A stretch of DNA of 64,000 bases from Acidobacteriota bacterium (GCA_003224905.1 QIAA01000049.1:17055-81054), one strand, 5' to 3'. Counted from the first letter of the stretch, positions 1 through 9,401 are shown. Translations and numbers: made by a program. Notes: a model not told the origin generated them from the letters alone.

Positions 1-720
1 TCTCCTGGTTTCTCGCCAGTCACGCGATTGCTGCATTTCGAGCCGACGCATTCGATCTGCAGAACTCTGTGCGACCGCTTGAGCGACCTGCTCAGGACGG
101 ACCTTGAGGCCCAGAAATGCCGCGATCTTACCGGCGATCTCTTGGGTTTCCTTCAGCATGTCTTCGTAACGAAGGAGTAAAAGGTCTTTTCGGCCATGCC
201 GTGTAACCAACCAACTCAGCACATGGTCGCCCCAGCTACCGGTCGTGGGTTCGAACTCCGATTCCATGAAACGTGGCATAAACTCTTCCCAGCTGTAGCC
301 CTCGGGAATCACGTTTCGTTTCAACTGGAACTCGTAGTAAGACACCGCAACATCGCGGGGATCACGTACGATATAGATGACTTTCCTATAGCGCGGGTCA
401 AAACACTCATGGCTCTTGATGACTCGCGGCCTCGGCAACGCACGCAGAACCCGGTCGGAAGTGTTGTAGATTCCAGGGACGCGAGAGTCAACGGTGGCAA
501 ATGTGACCGGATGCTCCGGATCGAGCAAGTTGCTGACGATAAAGCGAGCCCAAGTATTTCCCGATCTTGGGAATGATACCAGGAAGGCATCATCTGGATA
601 GACTGTCAATCCACGCGCCGCAAATTTTCGCCCGGTCACTGCCCTGCCATAGTCTCGGAGCGACTTCTGGAAACGCCATAGTTTCGAAGACAACTGATTC
701 GGTTTTGACTTGACCGGCAT
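1..720 (-). CDS. Sulfotransferase, Sulfotransfer_1 type (3' end outside window)
   Basis: The reading frame opens at an ATG (718-720 on the minus strand) and stays open for 240 codons to the left edge, so the C-terminus is missing. A PAPS 5'-phosphosulfate loop, SFPRSGNTWARFI, lies near residues 48-60, and a 3'-phosphate-binding segment, IYIVRDPRDVAVSYYEF, lies about 60 residues later. This arrangement is classical for PAPS-dependent sulfotransferases, which move sulfate to hydroxyl or amino groups of glycans, lipids or small molecules. No signal peptide is seen, so it is probably cytosolic. It is the last gene visible of a minus-strand run with a FemAB-like gene and a second sulfotransferase, suggesting sulfation of a surface glycan. 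The acceptor cannot be read from the sequence. Confidence 0.88.
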   Translation of the reverse strand, partial: MPVKSKPNQLSSKLWRFQKSLRDYGRAVTGRKFAARGLTVYPDDAFLVSFPRSGNTWARFIVSNLLDPEHPVTFATVDSRVPGIYNTSDRVLRALPRPRVIKSHECFDPRYRKVIYIVRDPRDVAVSYYEFQLKRNVIPEGYSWEEFMPRFMESEFEPTTGSWGDHVLSWLVTRHGRKDLLLLRYEDMLKETQEIAGKIAAFLGLKVRPEQVAQAVAQSSADRMRRLEMQQSRDWRETRR

Positions 721-799
721 GCCTTAAGGAAAACCCACCCCACCAGGTTTGTCGAGGATATATTCCTTATACTTTCTCGACAAGTTACTCTCGACTGCG

Positions 800-1810
800 T
801 CAACCCAGCACTGGCCTGCTCTGTAGCCAGCCCAGGAAGCGCTGCTTACGATAAAACATTTTCTGGGCTTCGTCGCGCAGTTTTGCAATTGCCCGCCAAC
901 GCGATTTGGAGAGCCACGGGACTGTGTAGATTTCGCATCCGTATTTTTGCTTGTAACTGCTTTCTCCACCCCAGTCATAGATTTCCGCCCCGCGCCTTTG
1001 CCAGTAGCGCATGGCATACCAATGGATCGCCTCGTTCGGGCGCAAGATCTGGCTGGAGCTGAAGCTCGCGTTGCCCCAGAACTCTGCAATCTTGTTGAAC
1101 CCGGGGAAAATTCCTGTGGCAATACACTTACCCTCCGGGTCGCGAGCCCGCAGCAGCAATAGGCGCCCTGTGGGCTCCAAATTCCTTACTAACGAGCGTA
1201 CGCGGTCTGCTTTATACGGGGGCACTAAGCCCTGTTTGGCAAACACCTCGACCAGTTGTTCATAGTATTCATCAGCAAAAGCGGAATCGTGGGCCTCTTC
1301 GACAATGACCCCGCTCTTCGCCGCTTTGCGAATGCAACGGCGGCATGCACTTTCCATGGAATTGAATAATTCTTCTTCAGAGCGTCTCAAATCGCTGCGA
1401 TAGGTTACGAATGATCCCCGGCTGAAACCAAGGCCGCTACCGTCCTCCAGCGCAAAATGCGGATCGGAAATCTCCATGTGCAGACACTTCAGCGCATTCC
1501 ATGCGAGTTTTTCAACTGCGGCCAGGGCCTCGACCCGGGAGACTCCTGGCAGCAGATTGAAGCCAATGTAAGGGGTGGTCCAACCGGGGAATGAACTACC
1601 GAGAATCTTTATTCCAAAGCGACTGAACGTGAGTCCGGTGAAATACCCAACCACCTCGCCTGCGTCATGCAATTCCGCTACAATCGGAGTCGCATCTTGG
1701 GTTTCACTGAGGAATCGCATCCACTCGCAGGTTTGAAAGACGGTTCTGTCTTCGAATTGGTCCAATCGGTTCCAGTCGGTCGTAGAAGGATCAATGAGCT
1801 TGCATATCAT
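800..1810 (-). CDS. FemAB/GNAT-family acyltransferase (Acetyltransf_6-like)
   Basis: A 336-residue soluble protein with the two-lobed layout of FemAB/CelD-like acetyltransferases. The N-terminal half has the EWMRFLSET segment that often follows a 'fed-by-substrate' strand. The C-terminal GNAT half contains ATGIFPGFNKIAEFWGNAS, then NEAIHWYAMRYWQRRGAEIY and DWGGESSYKQKYG, which resemble the conserved end of the family. Members transfer amino acids from aminoacyl-tRNA, or acyl groups from CoA, to peptidoglycan, glycans or lipids. It starts at ATG 1808-1810, 35 bp after the upstream sulfotransferase stop and 80 bp before the next sulfotransferase, so it is probably co-transcribed. The donor and acceptor are unknown. 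A second member of the superfamily lies at 9402-10577. Confidence 0.8.
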   Translation of the reverse strand: MICKLIDPSTTDWNRLDQFEDRTVFQTCEWMRFLSETQDATPIVAELHDAGEVVGYFTGLTFSRFGIKILGSSFPGWTTPYIGFNLLPGVSRVEALAAVEKLAWNALKCLHMEISDPHFALEDGSGLGFSRGSFVTYRSDLRRSEEELFNSMESACRRCIRKAAKSGVIVEEAHDSAFADEYYEQLVEVFAKQGLVPPYKADRVRSLVRNLEPTGRLLLLRARDPEGKCIATGIFPGFNKIAEFWGNASFSSSQILRPNEAIHWYAMRYWQRRGAEIYDWGGESSYKQKYGCEIYTVPWLSKSRWRAIAKLRDEAQKMFYRKQRFLGWLQSRPVLG

Positions 1811-1845
1811 TATCGGCTTGCAACCTGAATTCTTTCACCGCCGCT

Positions 1846-2820
1846 CTACTTGTCAATCAGGATCGACGAGTAATCCACCATGATTCGAGTCAGAGGCGTA
1901 TTCACTTTCGCCCACTGCTTGCTTTCGTAATACAGAGCGTACTCTAGGCGCATAGCCTTCACCGCAAGCGAACAGCCGGGTTTTTCCTTTCCCAATAGTG
2001 CATAACCGACTTCCTGCATGTACTCGCCTATCAGTTTCTCGAAACAAGCCAGCTGATGGGAGGGAAACTTAGTTTTCCAGCGCAGCACTGGCATGAAGTT
2101 TCCCTGCCGTAGCTCCTCTTCAAACGACGTTAGGAAGGCCTTGAACGAATATCCACCTTGCTCAATTCGCCGGTAATCCAACTCCTGCTTGAGGAAGGGG
2201 CTTAGCTTTGCGAGAGTTTCATGCGCGTTGGTGATGAGCTCTTCATAACGCACTTCCACGTATTGCGGTCCCAACCGAGAGCCATACTTTCGGGCTTTAC
2301 GGACAATCCACTCCCAGTATAAACCAGCGGCTAGAAGGGACCTGCTCTTGTCCCACGGGAGGGGGCGGGTCCAGCCGCGCGCATCAAGCGATAGAGCCAC
2401 ATTACGGGGATCGCGCAGAATATGGATAAATCTCGCCTCCGGCAAATCCCGATGAATGCGTAGCATATGTGGGATATTGGTGGGCGTCGAATCAATCCAG
2501 GACTCTGTTCTCTGCTTGCGCGCTACTTCATCCATTACGATGCGCAGAAAATCACTTGCGCCGTGACATTCGGCCACTACCTTCGCCTCGATTTCGTTGG
2601 CCTGTAAACCTGAGGCCCGGAAAGCCTTGCTCAGGAGCCAAGCTTGCATCATTTTCTTTGCGTTCTTGGCAACGCTTAAGTCTCCATAGATGGGTTCCAG
2701 CACGTCGAATACATTCATCTGCGTGTGGAATTCGGCGAAACTGCCTGAAGAGAGCAGGAGATTATACAGAAAGCTGGTGCCGGAGCGCGGACATCCCACG
2801 ATGAACACGGGCGGCTTCAT
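1846..2820 (-). CDS. Sulfotransferase, Sulfotransfer_3 type
   Basis: A 324-residue protein starting at ATG 2818-2820. The P-loop-like VFIVGCPRSGTSFLYNLL at residues 5-22 binds the 5'-phosphosulfate of PAPS. FIHILRDPRNVALSLDARG near residue 130 is the 3'-phosphate-binding motif. The middle (SDFLRIVMDEVAR) and the C-terminal KVNTPLTR segment match the sulfotransferase at 15920-16927, so the two are paralogs with a shared plan that includes the tail. It heads the tight minus-strand set with a FemAB-like gene and a Sulfotransfer_1 gene. The role inferred from context is sulfation of an exopolysaccharide or glycolipid; the family also includes sulfotransferases acting on lipids and proteins. Confidence 0.88.
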   Translation of the reverse strand: MKPPVFIVGCPRSGTSFLYNLLLSSGSFAEFHTQMNVFDVLEPIYGDLSVAKNAKKMMQAWLLSKAFRASGLQANEIEAKVVAECHGASDFLRIVMDEVARKQRTESWIDSTPTNIPHMLRIHRDLPEARFIHILRDPRNVALSLDARGWTRPLPWDKSRSLLAAGLYWEWIVRKARKYGSRLGPQYVEVRYEELITNAHETLAKLSPFLKQELDYRRIEQGGYSFKAFLTSFEEELRQGNFMPVLRWKTKFPSHQLACFEKLIGEYMQEVGYALLGKEKPGCSLAVKAMRLEYALYYESKQWAKVNTPLTRIMVDYSSILIDK

Positions 2821-3032
2821 ACCAACGACTGGCAGACTCCTCCATAGCTTGCAGGCGTCTGGGGGTGGCGGGAGCGGTCTAAGTTCACCAGATCCACGAT
2901 GATTTGGTGTGGAGCCGAATAGGTTGAAGTCAGATTGTAGGTTGTTTCGATGATCACGATTTTGCCGCTTCTAACCGCGTGCTCGAGACGCATGGAAAGC
3001 AGCGATCCGATGTGAGGGAATTGCTTCCTCAA
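2817..3032 (-). CDS. Doubtful small ORF overlapping a sulfotransferase start
   Basis: A 71-codon frame opens at TTG 3030-3032, and its stop overlaps the ATG of the following sulfotransferase (ATGA). That overlap is what a translationally coupled operon gene would show. The product has no signal peptide and no motif I recognise; its middle reads GKIVIIETTYNLTSTYS. The start codon is weak and there is no clear ribosome-binding site, so this may equally be a decayed gene remnant or chance. Confidence 0.2.
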   Translation of the reverse strand: MRKQFPHIGSLLSMRLEHAVRSGKIVIIETTYNLTSTYSAPHQIIVDLVNLDRSRHPQTPASYGGVCQSLV

Positions 3033-3326
3033 TGTATCACCCGACTTACTGTGCCTTGAAACACTATATGCTTCAGAACCTCGGCTCCAGTGTACCCAGA
3101 CGCAAAATCTCAGAGCACTGACTCAGAGCCTGGTCTCGAGTCTCAGACCTCTAAAATGTTAGTCACGCTAAGATTAACATGGTGAAAGGCAGCGGTGACT
3201 TGCCGTCGCAGCGCGAATGGAAATTCGGTTGATAGACGGGAGCGCCGTACATGTGCCTTCGATGGACGCGAGAAGTTGCGACACAGAAGCTTAGGTTGCG
3301 CCAGGTCGGGTCACGGTATTTATCGC
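3033..3326. other. Non-coding gap
   Basis: Roughly 290 bases between the small ORF upstream of the sulfotransferase and the stop codon of the secreted protein at 3327. Neither strand has a convincing gene, hairpin terminator or repeat. It probably holds the end of the upstream transcript and a promoter for the sulfotransferase run. Confidence 0.4.
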
Positions 3327-4934
3327 TTATTTCAATTCCACTACGAACACATCTGCGCGGTATCCATGGCCATTCATGCTGCCCACTGTACAAGGTCCAG
3401 AGCTGCCATTTTCACAACCCAGCGTGTTCATCCAGTCGGAAGTAAAGATGCTGAAGCGGCCGGTCTGCGAAATTTGGCCGATGGCCCACTTGGCGTTGAA
3501 CCGCTGGTTGCGGCCTGAGGTGAATGTGTGGTGCTCCCGGCGCACGCCGGATCCATCAAAGGGAAAAATCAGCCCTTCGTCATACCAGGCTGCAGGAAAA
3601 GGGAAGATAGGGGCTCCCGCCTCTGTAATCGAAGCGGAGATCGAATAATACGGCACCGTGTCCGTTCCCTTATTGTTATTCCAAGACATATGTTGGTCGA
3701 AGGGCACGGCTACTTGCGACATGTCGATCAGTGGCGTAATCAATGAGATTTTCGTCACTTGCGTATACGGCCGAATATGGCTCGCCCCCAGCACCGGATC
3801 ACCATCATTGTTGATCCAGTGTGTAAAGCCATCTACCCAGTGTCCAGTACAGAGGCCGCCAACCGGGCATATCTGGATGCTGGTTGTTCCGGCCCGCCAG
3901 AAGTAGGGCCGGGGCGGACAGGAGATGATGGACGTGCATTTGTTATGGGAGAGAAGAAGCTGAGAATTATTTCGTGATCCGCTGATGTTGTGCAGCGTGA
4001 AACGATAGGGAACGTTAATGATTCCCACCTGTCCCCAATTGCCGGTCACTTTCCCGGTTGCTGTATTCAGCAGCGAGCAGCCGCTGCCGACTTTATAGAC
4101 TGCCACATAGATTCCAGTCTCCTGGCCTCCGGAATTCGAAAACGCAATCGAGAAGGTCTGATCCGCTGCCCCCACGTTCATGGCCGAGTGCCAAGTAGAC
4201 GTGAAGCCGGTCGGCAGGCAATTCTTTGCTGCGGCAAAGTCGAAGACAACTTGCGCCACCGGAGCCTTGCTCCGGTCTGTCAAGTCGAATTTCAACAACC
4301 GGGTGTTCCGGACGCCATAAATCCAGTTGGGGTTCATTCGACTCCACTGTAATCCAGTGAAGGGAAATGACAATCCTCCCCGTGCCGGATAGAGGTTTGA
4401 GAACGGACGTGAAACGGTTAAATGTTCCGGGTCCCAGCCCAGCACATAGGTGGTGCCCACGGTCGAAGTCACCTCGAACATGGTGTCGTTGGTGTTCCAG
4501 ACGTTGGCGTACGCGCTGCCCCCTCCGGCGGTGACGAACGACGTGAAGCAATAGGAATGCTGCGCGGCACAGATCTTCAGATGAGGATCCGTATCCACAT
4601 CGGTAACTCGGATGATTTCGGTTCCAAAGTCTGGATCCGTGATGATCGTGCCTTCACCCCTTACGCCCCCAACATTCGGCACGGGCTCGGGTAATTTGGC
4701 CACCCGCAGATCTCTGCGGGCACACGGATAGGTTGGCGGACCGCAACTGGTTTGTGTCAATGTGGCGGTATCGATAGGAATCATCGCAAATAGATTCCCC
4801 AACCGCTGAAAGGCGGGCGCGAGCTTTAGCGACGAACCCGCCGCCCCATTGGCGGATGTGATCAAGGCGACGATCATCGCCGCCGTTAGAACGAGAAGCA
4901 CGCGACTGCACATACGGCGCAGGAGAGTGAACAT
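3327..4934 (-). CDS. Secreted CGPP/DGRF-family protein, copy 1 (unknown function)
   Basis: A 535-residue protein with an N-terminal signal peptide (basic MFTLLRRMCSR, then a hydrophobic stretch ending near ITSANGAAG). I do not recognise a named family. The mature part opens with CGPPTYPCARRDLRV, then GEGTIITDPDFGTEIIRVTD. It continues with repeated strand-turn units (YANVWNTNDTMFEV, LQWSRMNPNWIYGV, PYRFTLHNI, DQHMSWNN) and ends with GRFSIFTSDWMNTLG and YRADVFVVELK. These units resemble blades of a beta-propeller of the TolB or oligogalacturonate-lyase kind. Paired cysteines suggest disulfides outside the cytoplasm. Copies 2 and 3 in this window share the same boxes in the same order. It starts at ATG 4932-4934 behind AAGGG. 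The flippase upstream (190 bp away) points to a role in glycan export, binding or processing. Confidence 0.75.
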   Translation of the reverse strand: MFTLLRRMCSRVLLVLTAAMIVALITSANGAAGSSLKLAPAFQRLGNLFAMIPIDTATLTQTSCGPPTYPCARRDLRVAKLPEPVPNVGGVRGEGTIITDPDFGTEIIRVTDVDTDPHLKICAAQHSYCFTSFVTAGGGSAYANVWNTNDTMFEVTSTVGTTYVLGWDPEHLTVSRPFSNLYPARGGLSFPFTGLQWSRMNPNWIYGVRNTRLLKFDLTDRSKAPVAQVVFDFAAAKNCLPTGFTSTWHSAMNVGAADQTFSIAFSNSGGQETGIYVAVYKVGSGCSLLNTATGKVTGNWGQVGIINVPYRFTLHNISGSRNNSQLLLSHNKCTSIISCPPRPYFWRAGTTSIQICPVGGLCTGHWVDGFTHWINNDGDPVLGASHIRPYTQVTKISLITPLIDMSQVAVPFDQHMSWNNNKGTDTVPYYSISASITEAGAPIFPFPAAWYDEGLIFPFDGSGVRREHHTFTSGRNQRFNAKWAIGQISQTGRFSIFTSDWMNTLGCENGSSGPCTVGSMNGHGYRADVFVVELK

Positions 4935-5124
4935 GAAAACCCTTGAAGGATGAAATTTACGAATAGAGATCGGTGCTCGCTGCCGGAAATTTAGTGCAGA
5001 AAGAAGTTACACACTAGATCTCAAGGGAACTAAAACCTTCAGCACGCGGAGGTATTAGGAGTTTCGGCGATGGGGAATCTGTCGGAAAGGTCGGTAAGAA
5101 ATGGGTATGCAGGTTGCCGCGTAC

Positions 5125-6657
5125 TCATGCCGACCTTGCCTGGCGTATTACTCCAAGGAAGGCAAAAACGCGGCTGCGGTGCAGCAGCAGTACGGTAGAA
5201 GCATAAATGATCATGCCGACGGCGATCTCAAGAAACAAACGTGTCAGAATTGGCAGTCTTCCTACGCTCACCCATTTTAGAAGTCCCACCCCCACAGCCA
5301 TGGCCACAACGCCGTCTCCAGCGGGACGCAAGGCAGCAAGGTATTCTCCGATATTCATTTCAATGGTGCGAAACGTCTTCCAATAGAGCGGCAAGGCTAC
5401 CGTTGGGTAAGCAATTACCCAAGCCCAGGCGATTCCAGTAAGGCCCCAGTGGCTTCCTATCACGAACGCTATGGGAAGGCTTAGAAGACCACGAAGGTCA
5501 TTCCACATGACAAAGCGGGCGTTACCCACAGCGGTTAGTACCTTTGGCAGGAGTGCCACGATCGATCGGAATGTCGTGTACATGGCAAGAATCTCTAAAG
5601 GTGCCACGACCGGATACCACTTCTGCCCCATGACCAAAGGAATTAGGTCCCTTGCCACTAGGGCGAGTCCAATTGTCGCTGGAAAGGTCGCGAGTGCCAG
5701 CGCTTCGGTCAACGTGCGTACATAACGCCGCAGGGCGGCAGGATCCTTCTGCACCGTTGCCAGATAGCTGGGAAGGACCGTGGTTACTAAAGTGGTCAAT
5801 TTTTCGAGCGGCACATTGGCCAGATTCCAAGCTAGACCGTAATATCCCAGAGCCGCCTTGCCCAGCACTCGACCAGCCGTGACATTATCAAGCCTCTCAT
5901 AGGCAGACCAAGCAACGACCGAAACCAAAACATGCCAGCCAAATAACAAAGGACGCCGCAGTGCAGCCAAATGTGGTATGGCGAAGCGGTGCGGTCGGAA
6001 GCACACAACCAAAACTGAGCGTACGGTATAGCCCAGCAGGTTGCCCAACACGAGAGCCCAATAGCCCATTCCAAAGTAGGCCATCGATAGCGTGGCCGTG
6101 GCAGAGACCACGGCGAGGATGGCCTCAAACCACGCCGTTAATCCAAAGCGCATTTCCTTGCAGAGCAATGCTTCGGAGACCACTTTGAAGCCGAGAGGAA
6201 TGAGAGCAGTGCAGCTCACAATCACTACGGGAGCCAGCACCTCGGTTTTGAAGAATGCGGCGAGCGGTTTTGCGAGAAGGGTGCCTAATCCGCAGGCGGC
6301 AAACCCCAGGAGTACGCCAACCGAGTTCAGCTGTGCGATCTGATCGTCGGTGAGATCACGTAAGGTGATGATGCTTTGACCGATGCCGAATTCCCCAAGA
6401 ACTCGTAGGTATGGCCAAAGAATGATCGCCATCGCCGCAATGCCAAAGTCCGCGGGCGTCAAAAGCCGGACAGTGATGAGAAATGAAGCCCAACTGAAGA
6501 GTTGACTGGTCCAGTTGGCTACCGCCCTCCAAGCCAGGCTGTGGGCCAGGGAGCGATCCATTTTCCGTGCCAACGGAACCGCACTTGAGATTACAGGTGA
6601 GATTTCGGTCTCGGGGCCTGCAGCGACCGCCTTAAAATCCGAGCCCGCTCCTTTCAC
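5125..6657 (-). CDS. Polysaccharide/lipid-linked oligosaccharide flippase (Wzx-like, MOP superfamily)
   Basis: A 510-residue protein with 12 or more hydrophobic segments and the family's early signature SFLITVRLLTPADFGIAAMA. It should flip undecaprenyl-linked glycan units across the inner membrane. The annotated start is GTG 6655-6657, overlapping the stop of the secreted copy-2 gene (GTGA). An internal ATG at codon 33 (MDRSLAHSLAW) fits the usual family N-terminus equally well, since the first 32 residues are polar and not predicted to insert. The C-terminal segment (ALRPAGDGVVAMAVGVGLL, then FLEIAVGMIIYASTVLLLH) has a decayed second copy at 26997-27214. No polymerase is visible nearby. Confidence 0.9.
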   Translation of the reverse strand: MKGAGSDFKAVAAGPETEISPVISSAVPLARKMDRSLAHSLAWRAVANWTSQLFSWASFLITVRLLTPADFGIAAMAIILWPYLRVLGEFGIGQSIITLRDLTDDQIAQLNSVGVLLGFAACGLGTLLAKPLAAFFKTEVLAPVVIVSCTALIPLGFKVVSEALLCKEMRFGLTAWFEAILAVVSATATLSMAYFGMGYWALVLGNLLGYTVRSVLVVCFRPHRFAIPHLAALRRPLLFGWHVLVSVVAWSAYERLDNVTAGRVLGKAALGYYGLAWNLANVPLEKLTTLVTTVLPSYLATVQKDPAALRRYVRTLTEALALATFPATIGLALVARDLIPLVMGQKWYPVVAPLEILAMYTTFRSIVALLPKVLTAVGNARFVMWNDLRGLLSLPIAFVIGSHWGLTGIAWAWVIAYPTVALPLYWKTFRTIEMNIGEYLAALRPAGDGVVAMAVGVGLLKWVSVGRLPILTRLFLEIAVGMIIYASTVLLLHRSRVFAFLGVIRQARSA

Positions 6658-8141
6658 CGCAGCTCCACAATAAAGACGTCGGTACGGTATTGCTTGCCCT
6701 TAGGTCCGAGCCCCAACTGATCTTGCCAATCCGAAGTGAACATGAAGAATCGTCCGTCCTGCGACACGTTGCCTCGGGGGGTCGACCAGAAGCCATTCCT
6801 GGCCGTACTGTAGGTATGCGCAAAGCGCCACACCGTCGAGCCCTTGCCATCCGTCTCCACGCAATCGATTTCATTCTCCCAAGGCCCATTTACCAGAAGA
6901 GGCGTACCTGGAGAATTGGGATTCCCCGGACGGTAAGTTGAGAAGCAGGCAGGAGTGTCATCCTGCGAGTTGGCATAGTTCCATGAAACGTGGTAGTCAT
7001 ACCATCCGATCAGAGGTGGCATTGGTCCGAGGAGCGGTTTTATAGCGCTGAGATTATTCAGTGGGCGAACCACAAATTCCAGGGGATGAACACGGTTGGG
7101 AGAGTTTAGCAAGTGCGAATAACCCATGGCATGGTGACCGAGGCAGTGATCTGCTTTATTGGCGCAGAGGGTCACGTTCATCGTGTCGAGCTGCCAGAAG
7201 GTCGGCCCTTTTCCGCCGCCCGAGATCTCCACGAATTCTCCTGATTTAGAAATGTGCGCGTCGTGGATTGTGAAACGGCGGGAATCTGTAATCCTTCCCT
7301 TCGGGCCCCACTGTCCCCCGATCTCGCCCGTCTGCGTGTTGTACCAGCGACAACCAAGACGGCGATCGTAAACGTAAAGTAGGTAATTCCGGTCCTGCTG
7401 AGGCCCGAAGACGCTGATCATGCGGCTGTCGTCAGCACTCACAGAGATGCCGGCACTCCAGTCCGAAGGTTGAAGTGCAAAACAACTCGATGGGTTGTGT
7501 ACGGTGGTGAGCCTTTCGCTGGCAGTGTCATACTCCTGAAAAACCGGGTTCCGGGCTGACACTGCATAGAGCAGATTCCGCTGCCTGTAACTGAATTGCG
7601 CAGTTCCCCGCCAGGGCACCTTCAGCTTGCCGGTTTTGCGGATCGTCATGCTAATCGGATTGAAGTCGTAGAGCCAAATGCCTCCGCTCCGCTCACCGAT
7701 GATAAATCTTGTACTATCTGTGTTCCAGGTGTTCTGCTCAGCCGAGGCGGACGCGTTGAAGGAGGCTCCGCTGTGCCGCGCATCGGTCGCGCCATCGGTC
7801 ACACGAGCGATGCGCGAACCGAATGTGGGATCGGTGATGATGGATCCCGCCGGTCCGAGGGCGGGGGGGGCTGCCGGGTAAGGCTCAACCCGCCGATCTG
7901 TCCGGGCACAATAGGAGGGAGGGCCACATGTTTTCACCGATGATTGGGCCGCGCCGTTGATTGGCCTGACGAGCAGAACCACGCACAGGAGTAGTGCCGG
8001 ACGATCCAACCTCGGCCAAGGACTCAGACGGGAGCATCTATAGGTTTGGCAACGGTAGCGTGAAGCAACATGGCTCCGATTGGGTCCGCCAGAACTGCCA
8101 GCGACGTCCAACGCAATGATTTGCTTCTCCGCCGGTGTCAT
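6654..8141 (-). CDS. Secreted CGPP/DGRF-family protein, copy 2 (unknown function)
   Basis: About 495 residues from ATG 8139-8141; the frame extends to a TTG at 8195, which is a less likely start. A hydrophobic export segment (ALLLCVVLLVRPINGAAQ) sits unusually late, about 45 residues in, so the true start remains uncertain. The mature part begins KTCGPPSYCARTDRRV, followed by SIITDPTFGSRIARVTD, NTWNTDSTRFII, RRFTIHDAHISKSGEF, PTFWQLDTMNV, DYHVSWNYAN, WRFAHTYSTA and SQDGRFFMFTSDWQDQLG, and ends YRTDVFIVELR. All match copies 1 and 3 in order. Its TGA overlaps the GTG of the flippase, so the two are probably translated together. No enzymatic motif is recognised; a secreted beta-propeller is the best structural guess. 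Confidence 0.72.
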   Translation of the reverse strand: MTPAEKQIIALDVAGSSGGPNRSHVASRYRCQTYRCSRLSPWPRLDRPALLLCVVLLVRPINGAAQSSVKTCGPPSYCARTDRRVEPYPAAPPALGPAGSIITDPTFGSRIARVTDGATDARHSGASFNASASAEQNTWNTDSTRFIIGERSGGIWLYDFNPISMTIRKTGKLKVPWRGTAQFSYRQRNLLYAVSARNPVFQEYDTASERLTTVHNPSSCFALQPSDWSAGISVSADDSRMISVFGPQQDRNYLLYVYDRRLGCRWYNTQTGEIGGQWGPKGRITDSRRFTIHDAHISKSGEFVEISGGGKGPTFWQLDTMNVTLCANKADHCLGHHAMGYSHLLNSPNRVHPLEFVVRPLNNLSAIKPLLGPMPPLIGWYDYHVSWNYANSQDDTPACFSTYRPGNPNSPGTPLLVNGPWENEIDCVETDGKGSTVWRFAHTYSTARNGFWSTPRGNVSQDGRFFMFTSDWQDQLGLGPKGKQYRTDVFIVELR

Positions 8142-8503
8142 GCTATGTGGCAGGCAACTGATCCGACGGGAAACCCTCGACAGAAACAGTATCAAACTCC
8201 TGGTACGAATCGGTTAACAACTTCGGGTCACATTGGCGACTGTCTTGGCTAAATGTGCATGGTCGTTGGCAGCGGGAGCTCTGCACAACTGGATAGGCTT
8301 GTACACATGGGTGGCTCAGTATACCATCAACTTAAAGTAGGCGCGCGCAGGAAAAGGACGACCGTGGCCGCTTGCTGCCGTACCAAATCGACCTCTCGAT
8401 ACCACCCCTCGTGCTTCGGAACTCCCGGAGCGGCGCCTCGTGGAAGGTGCCCCTGTCAGGGAGGAACAAGTCGTGGCGGCGCAGGCTAGACGAGAAACCG
8501 ACC

Positions 8504-9217
8504 TTGAGGGGGCGGACTAATGCGACCATTCGAGCTCTCGCAAGGAGGGTCTTGCCCAATCGCATCATCGACGAAATGATCAGGTATCGCAGGTTCCGTA
8601 AAGGTGAGCGTTCAACCTACGTGAGGCTCAGAGTGTTAGACGGCCTAGGTGTGTGGAATGGCCGGAACGGACGAATTCTGCGCAGGGCTCATTCACTGCT
8701 TTTCGTTTGCTTTGGGAACATCATCCGGAGTCCGATGTGCGAAGCGCTTATGAAGCGAGCGGTTGCAGGTCACCCTCACGCCCATGTCACAGTAACCTCG
8801 GCCGGCTTGCATGCTACTGCCGGTAAAGCTGCCCATCCTTGGGCCATCACCGCGGCGCAAGAACTTGGCCTCTCCCTGAAAGAGCACGGCGCCCGCGAGC
8901 TTACTTCAGAGATGATGGACCAGGCAGATGCCGTTTTCGCAATGGATTATCAAAATCGGGTTGAGTTGCTTTCCCGTTACCCACAAGCAAAAAGCAAAAT
9001 CCTGATGTTAGGTGGCTATGGCGGAAATGAGTGTTCCTCTCTAGAAATACGCGATCCTTATGATGGAGACCAGCAGGAAGTTCGGCGTTGTTATCAACTT
9101 CTCCAGGTGTGCGTCACGAAAATTGCTTGCACAATGTTGCAGTTATCGCAGCATGACGCCACTCCATACCAGGTGAAGACGACCGCGGACGCCGGAGCAG
9201 AACGCGACTGCTGCTAA
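8504..9217 (+). CDS. Low-molecular-weight protein-tyrosine phosphatase family protein
   Basis: The catalytic domain carries the CX5R loop FVCFGNIIRSPMCEALM. This matches the usual VCxGNICRSPxAE with Ile for the second Cys. SAGLHATAG and the general-acid segment EIRDPYDGD also fit the family. In capsule loci such Wzb/Etp-type phosphatases act on tyrosine-autokinases that control chain length, but no such kinase is visible here. Before the domain lies an unusual 60-residue basic leader (IRALARRVLPNRIIDEM, then RRFRKGE), which is also present at the N-terminus of the sulfotransferase at 23957. The frame is open from a TTG at 8372. I chose TTG 8504, just before the leader, but GTG 8450 or TTG 8372 are possible. 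It is divergent from copy 2 of the secreted family. Confidence 0.78.
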   Translation: MRGRTNATIRALARRVLPNRIIDEMIRYRRFRKGERSTYVRLRVLDGLGVWNGRNGRILRRAHSLLFVCFGNIIRSPMCEALMKRAVAGHPHAHVTVTSAGLHATAGKAAHPWAITAAQELGLSLKEHGARELTSEMMDQADAVFAMDYQNRVELLSRYPQAKSKILMLGGYGGNECSSLEIRDPYDGDQQEVRRCYQLLQVCVTKIACTMLQLSQHDATPYQVKTTADAGAERDCC

Positions 9218-9401
9218 TATGGGAAATGCTTCCGCAAATTGGAACCATTGCGCCAAGACGCTCGAATGGATTGGCTACACCCCTAGAATATGATTGTCTC
9301 ACCATTCGTGGGGCCGGAACCGCACCGGCAGCAGAGACTGCTCCAGGCGCGCTCGTCCAGCTCTGGTGTTTGAATCCTTCGTCCTGCGCCGGATTGAGAG
9401 A

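Noticed and set aside
240..262. tRNA-like T-loop string GGTTCGAACTCC
   Set aside because: It lies in the coding strand of the sulfotransferase (residues FEPTTG) and no cloverleaf arms surround it.
196..576. Open frame of 126 codons on the plus strand
   Set aside because: It is the antisense of the partial sulfotransferase, which carries clear PAPS motifs on the minus strand.
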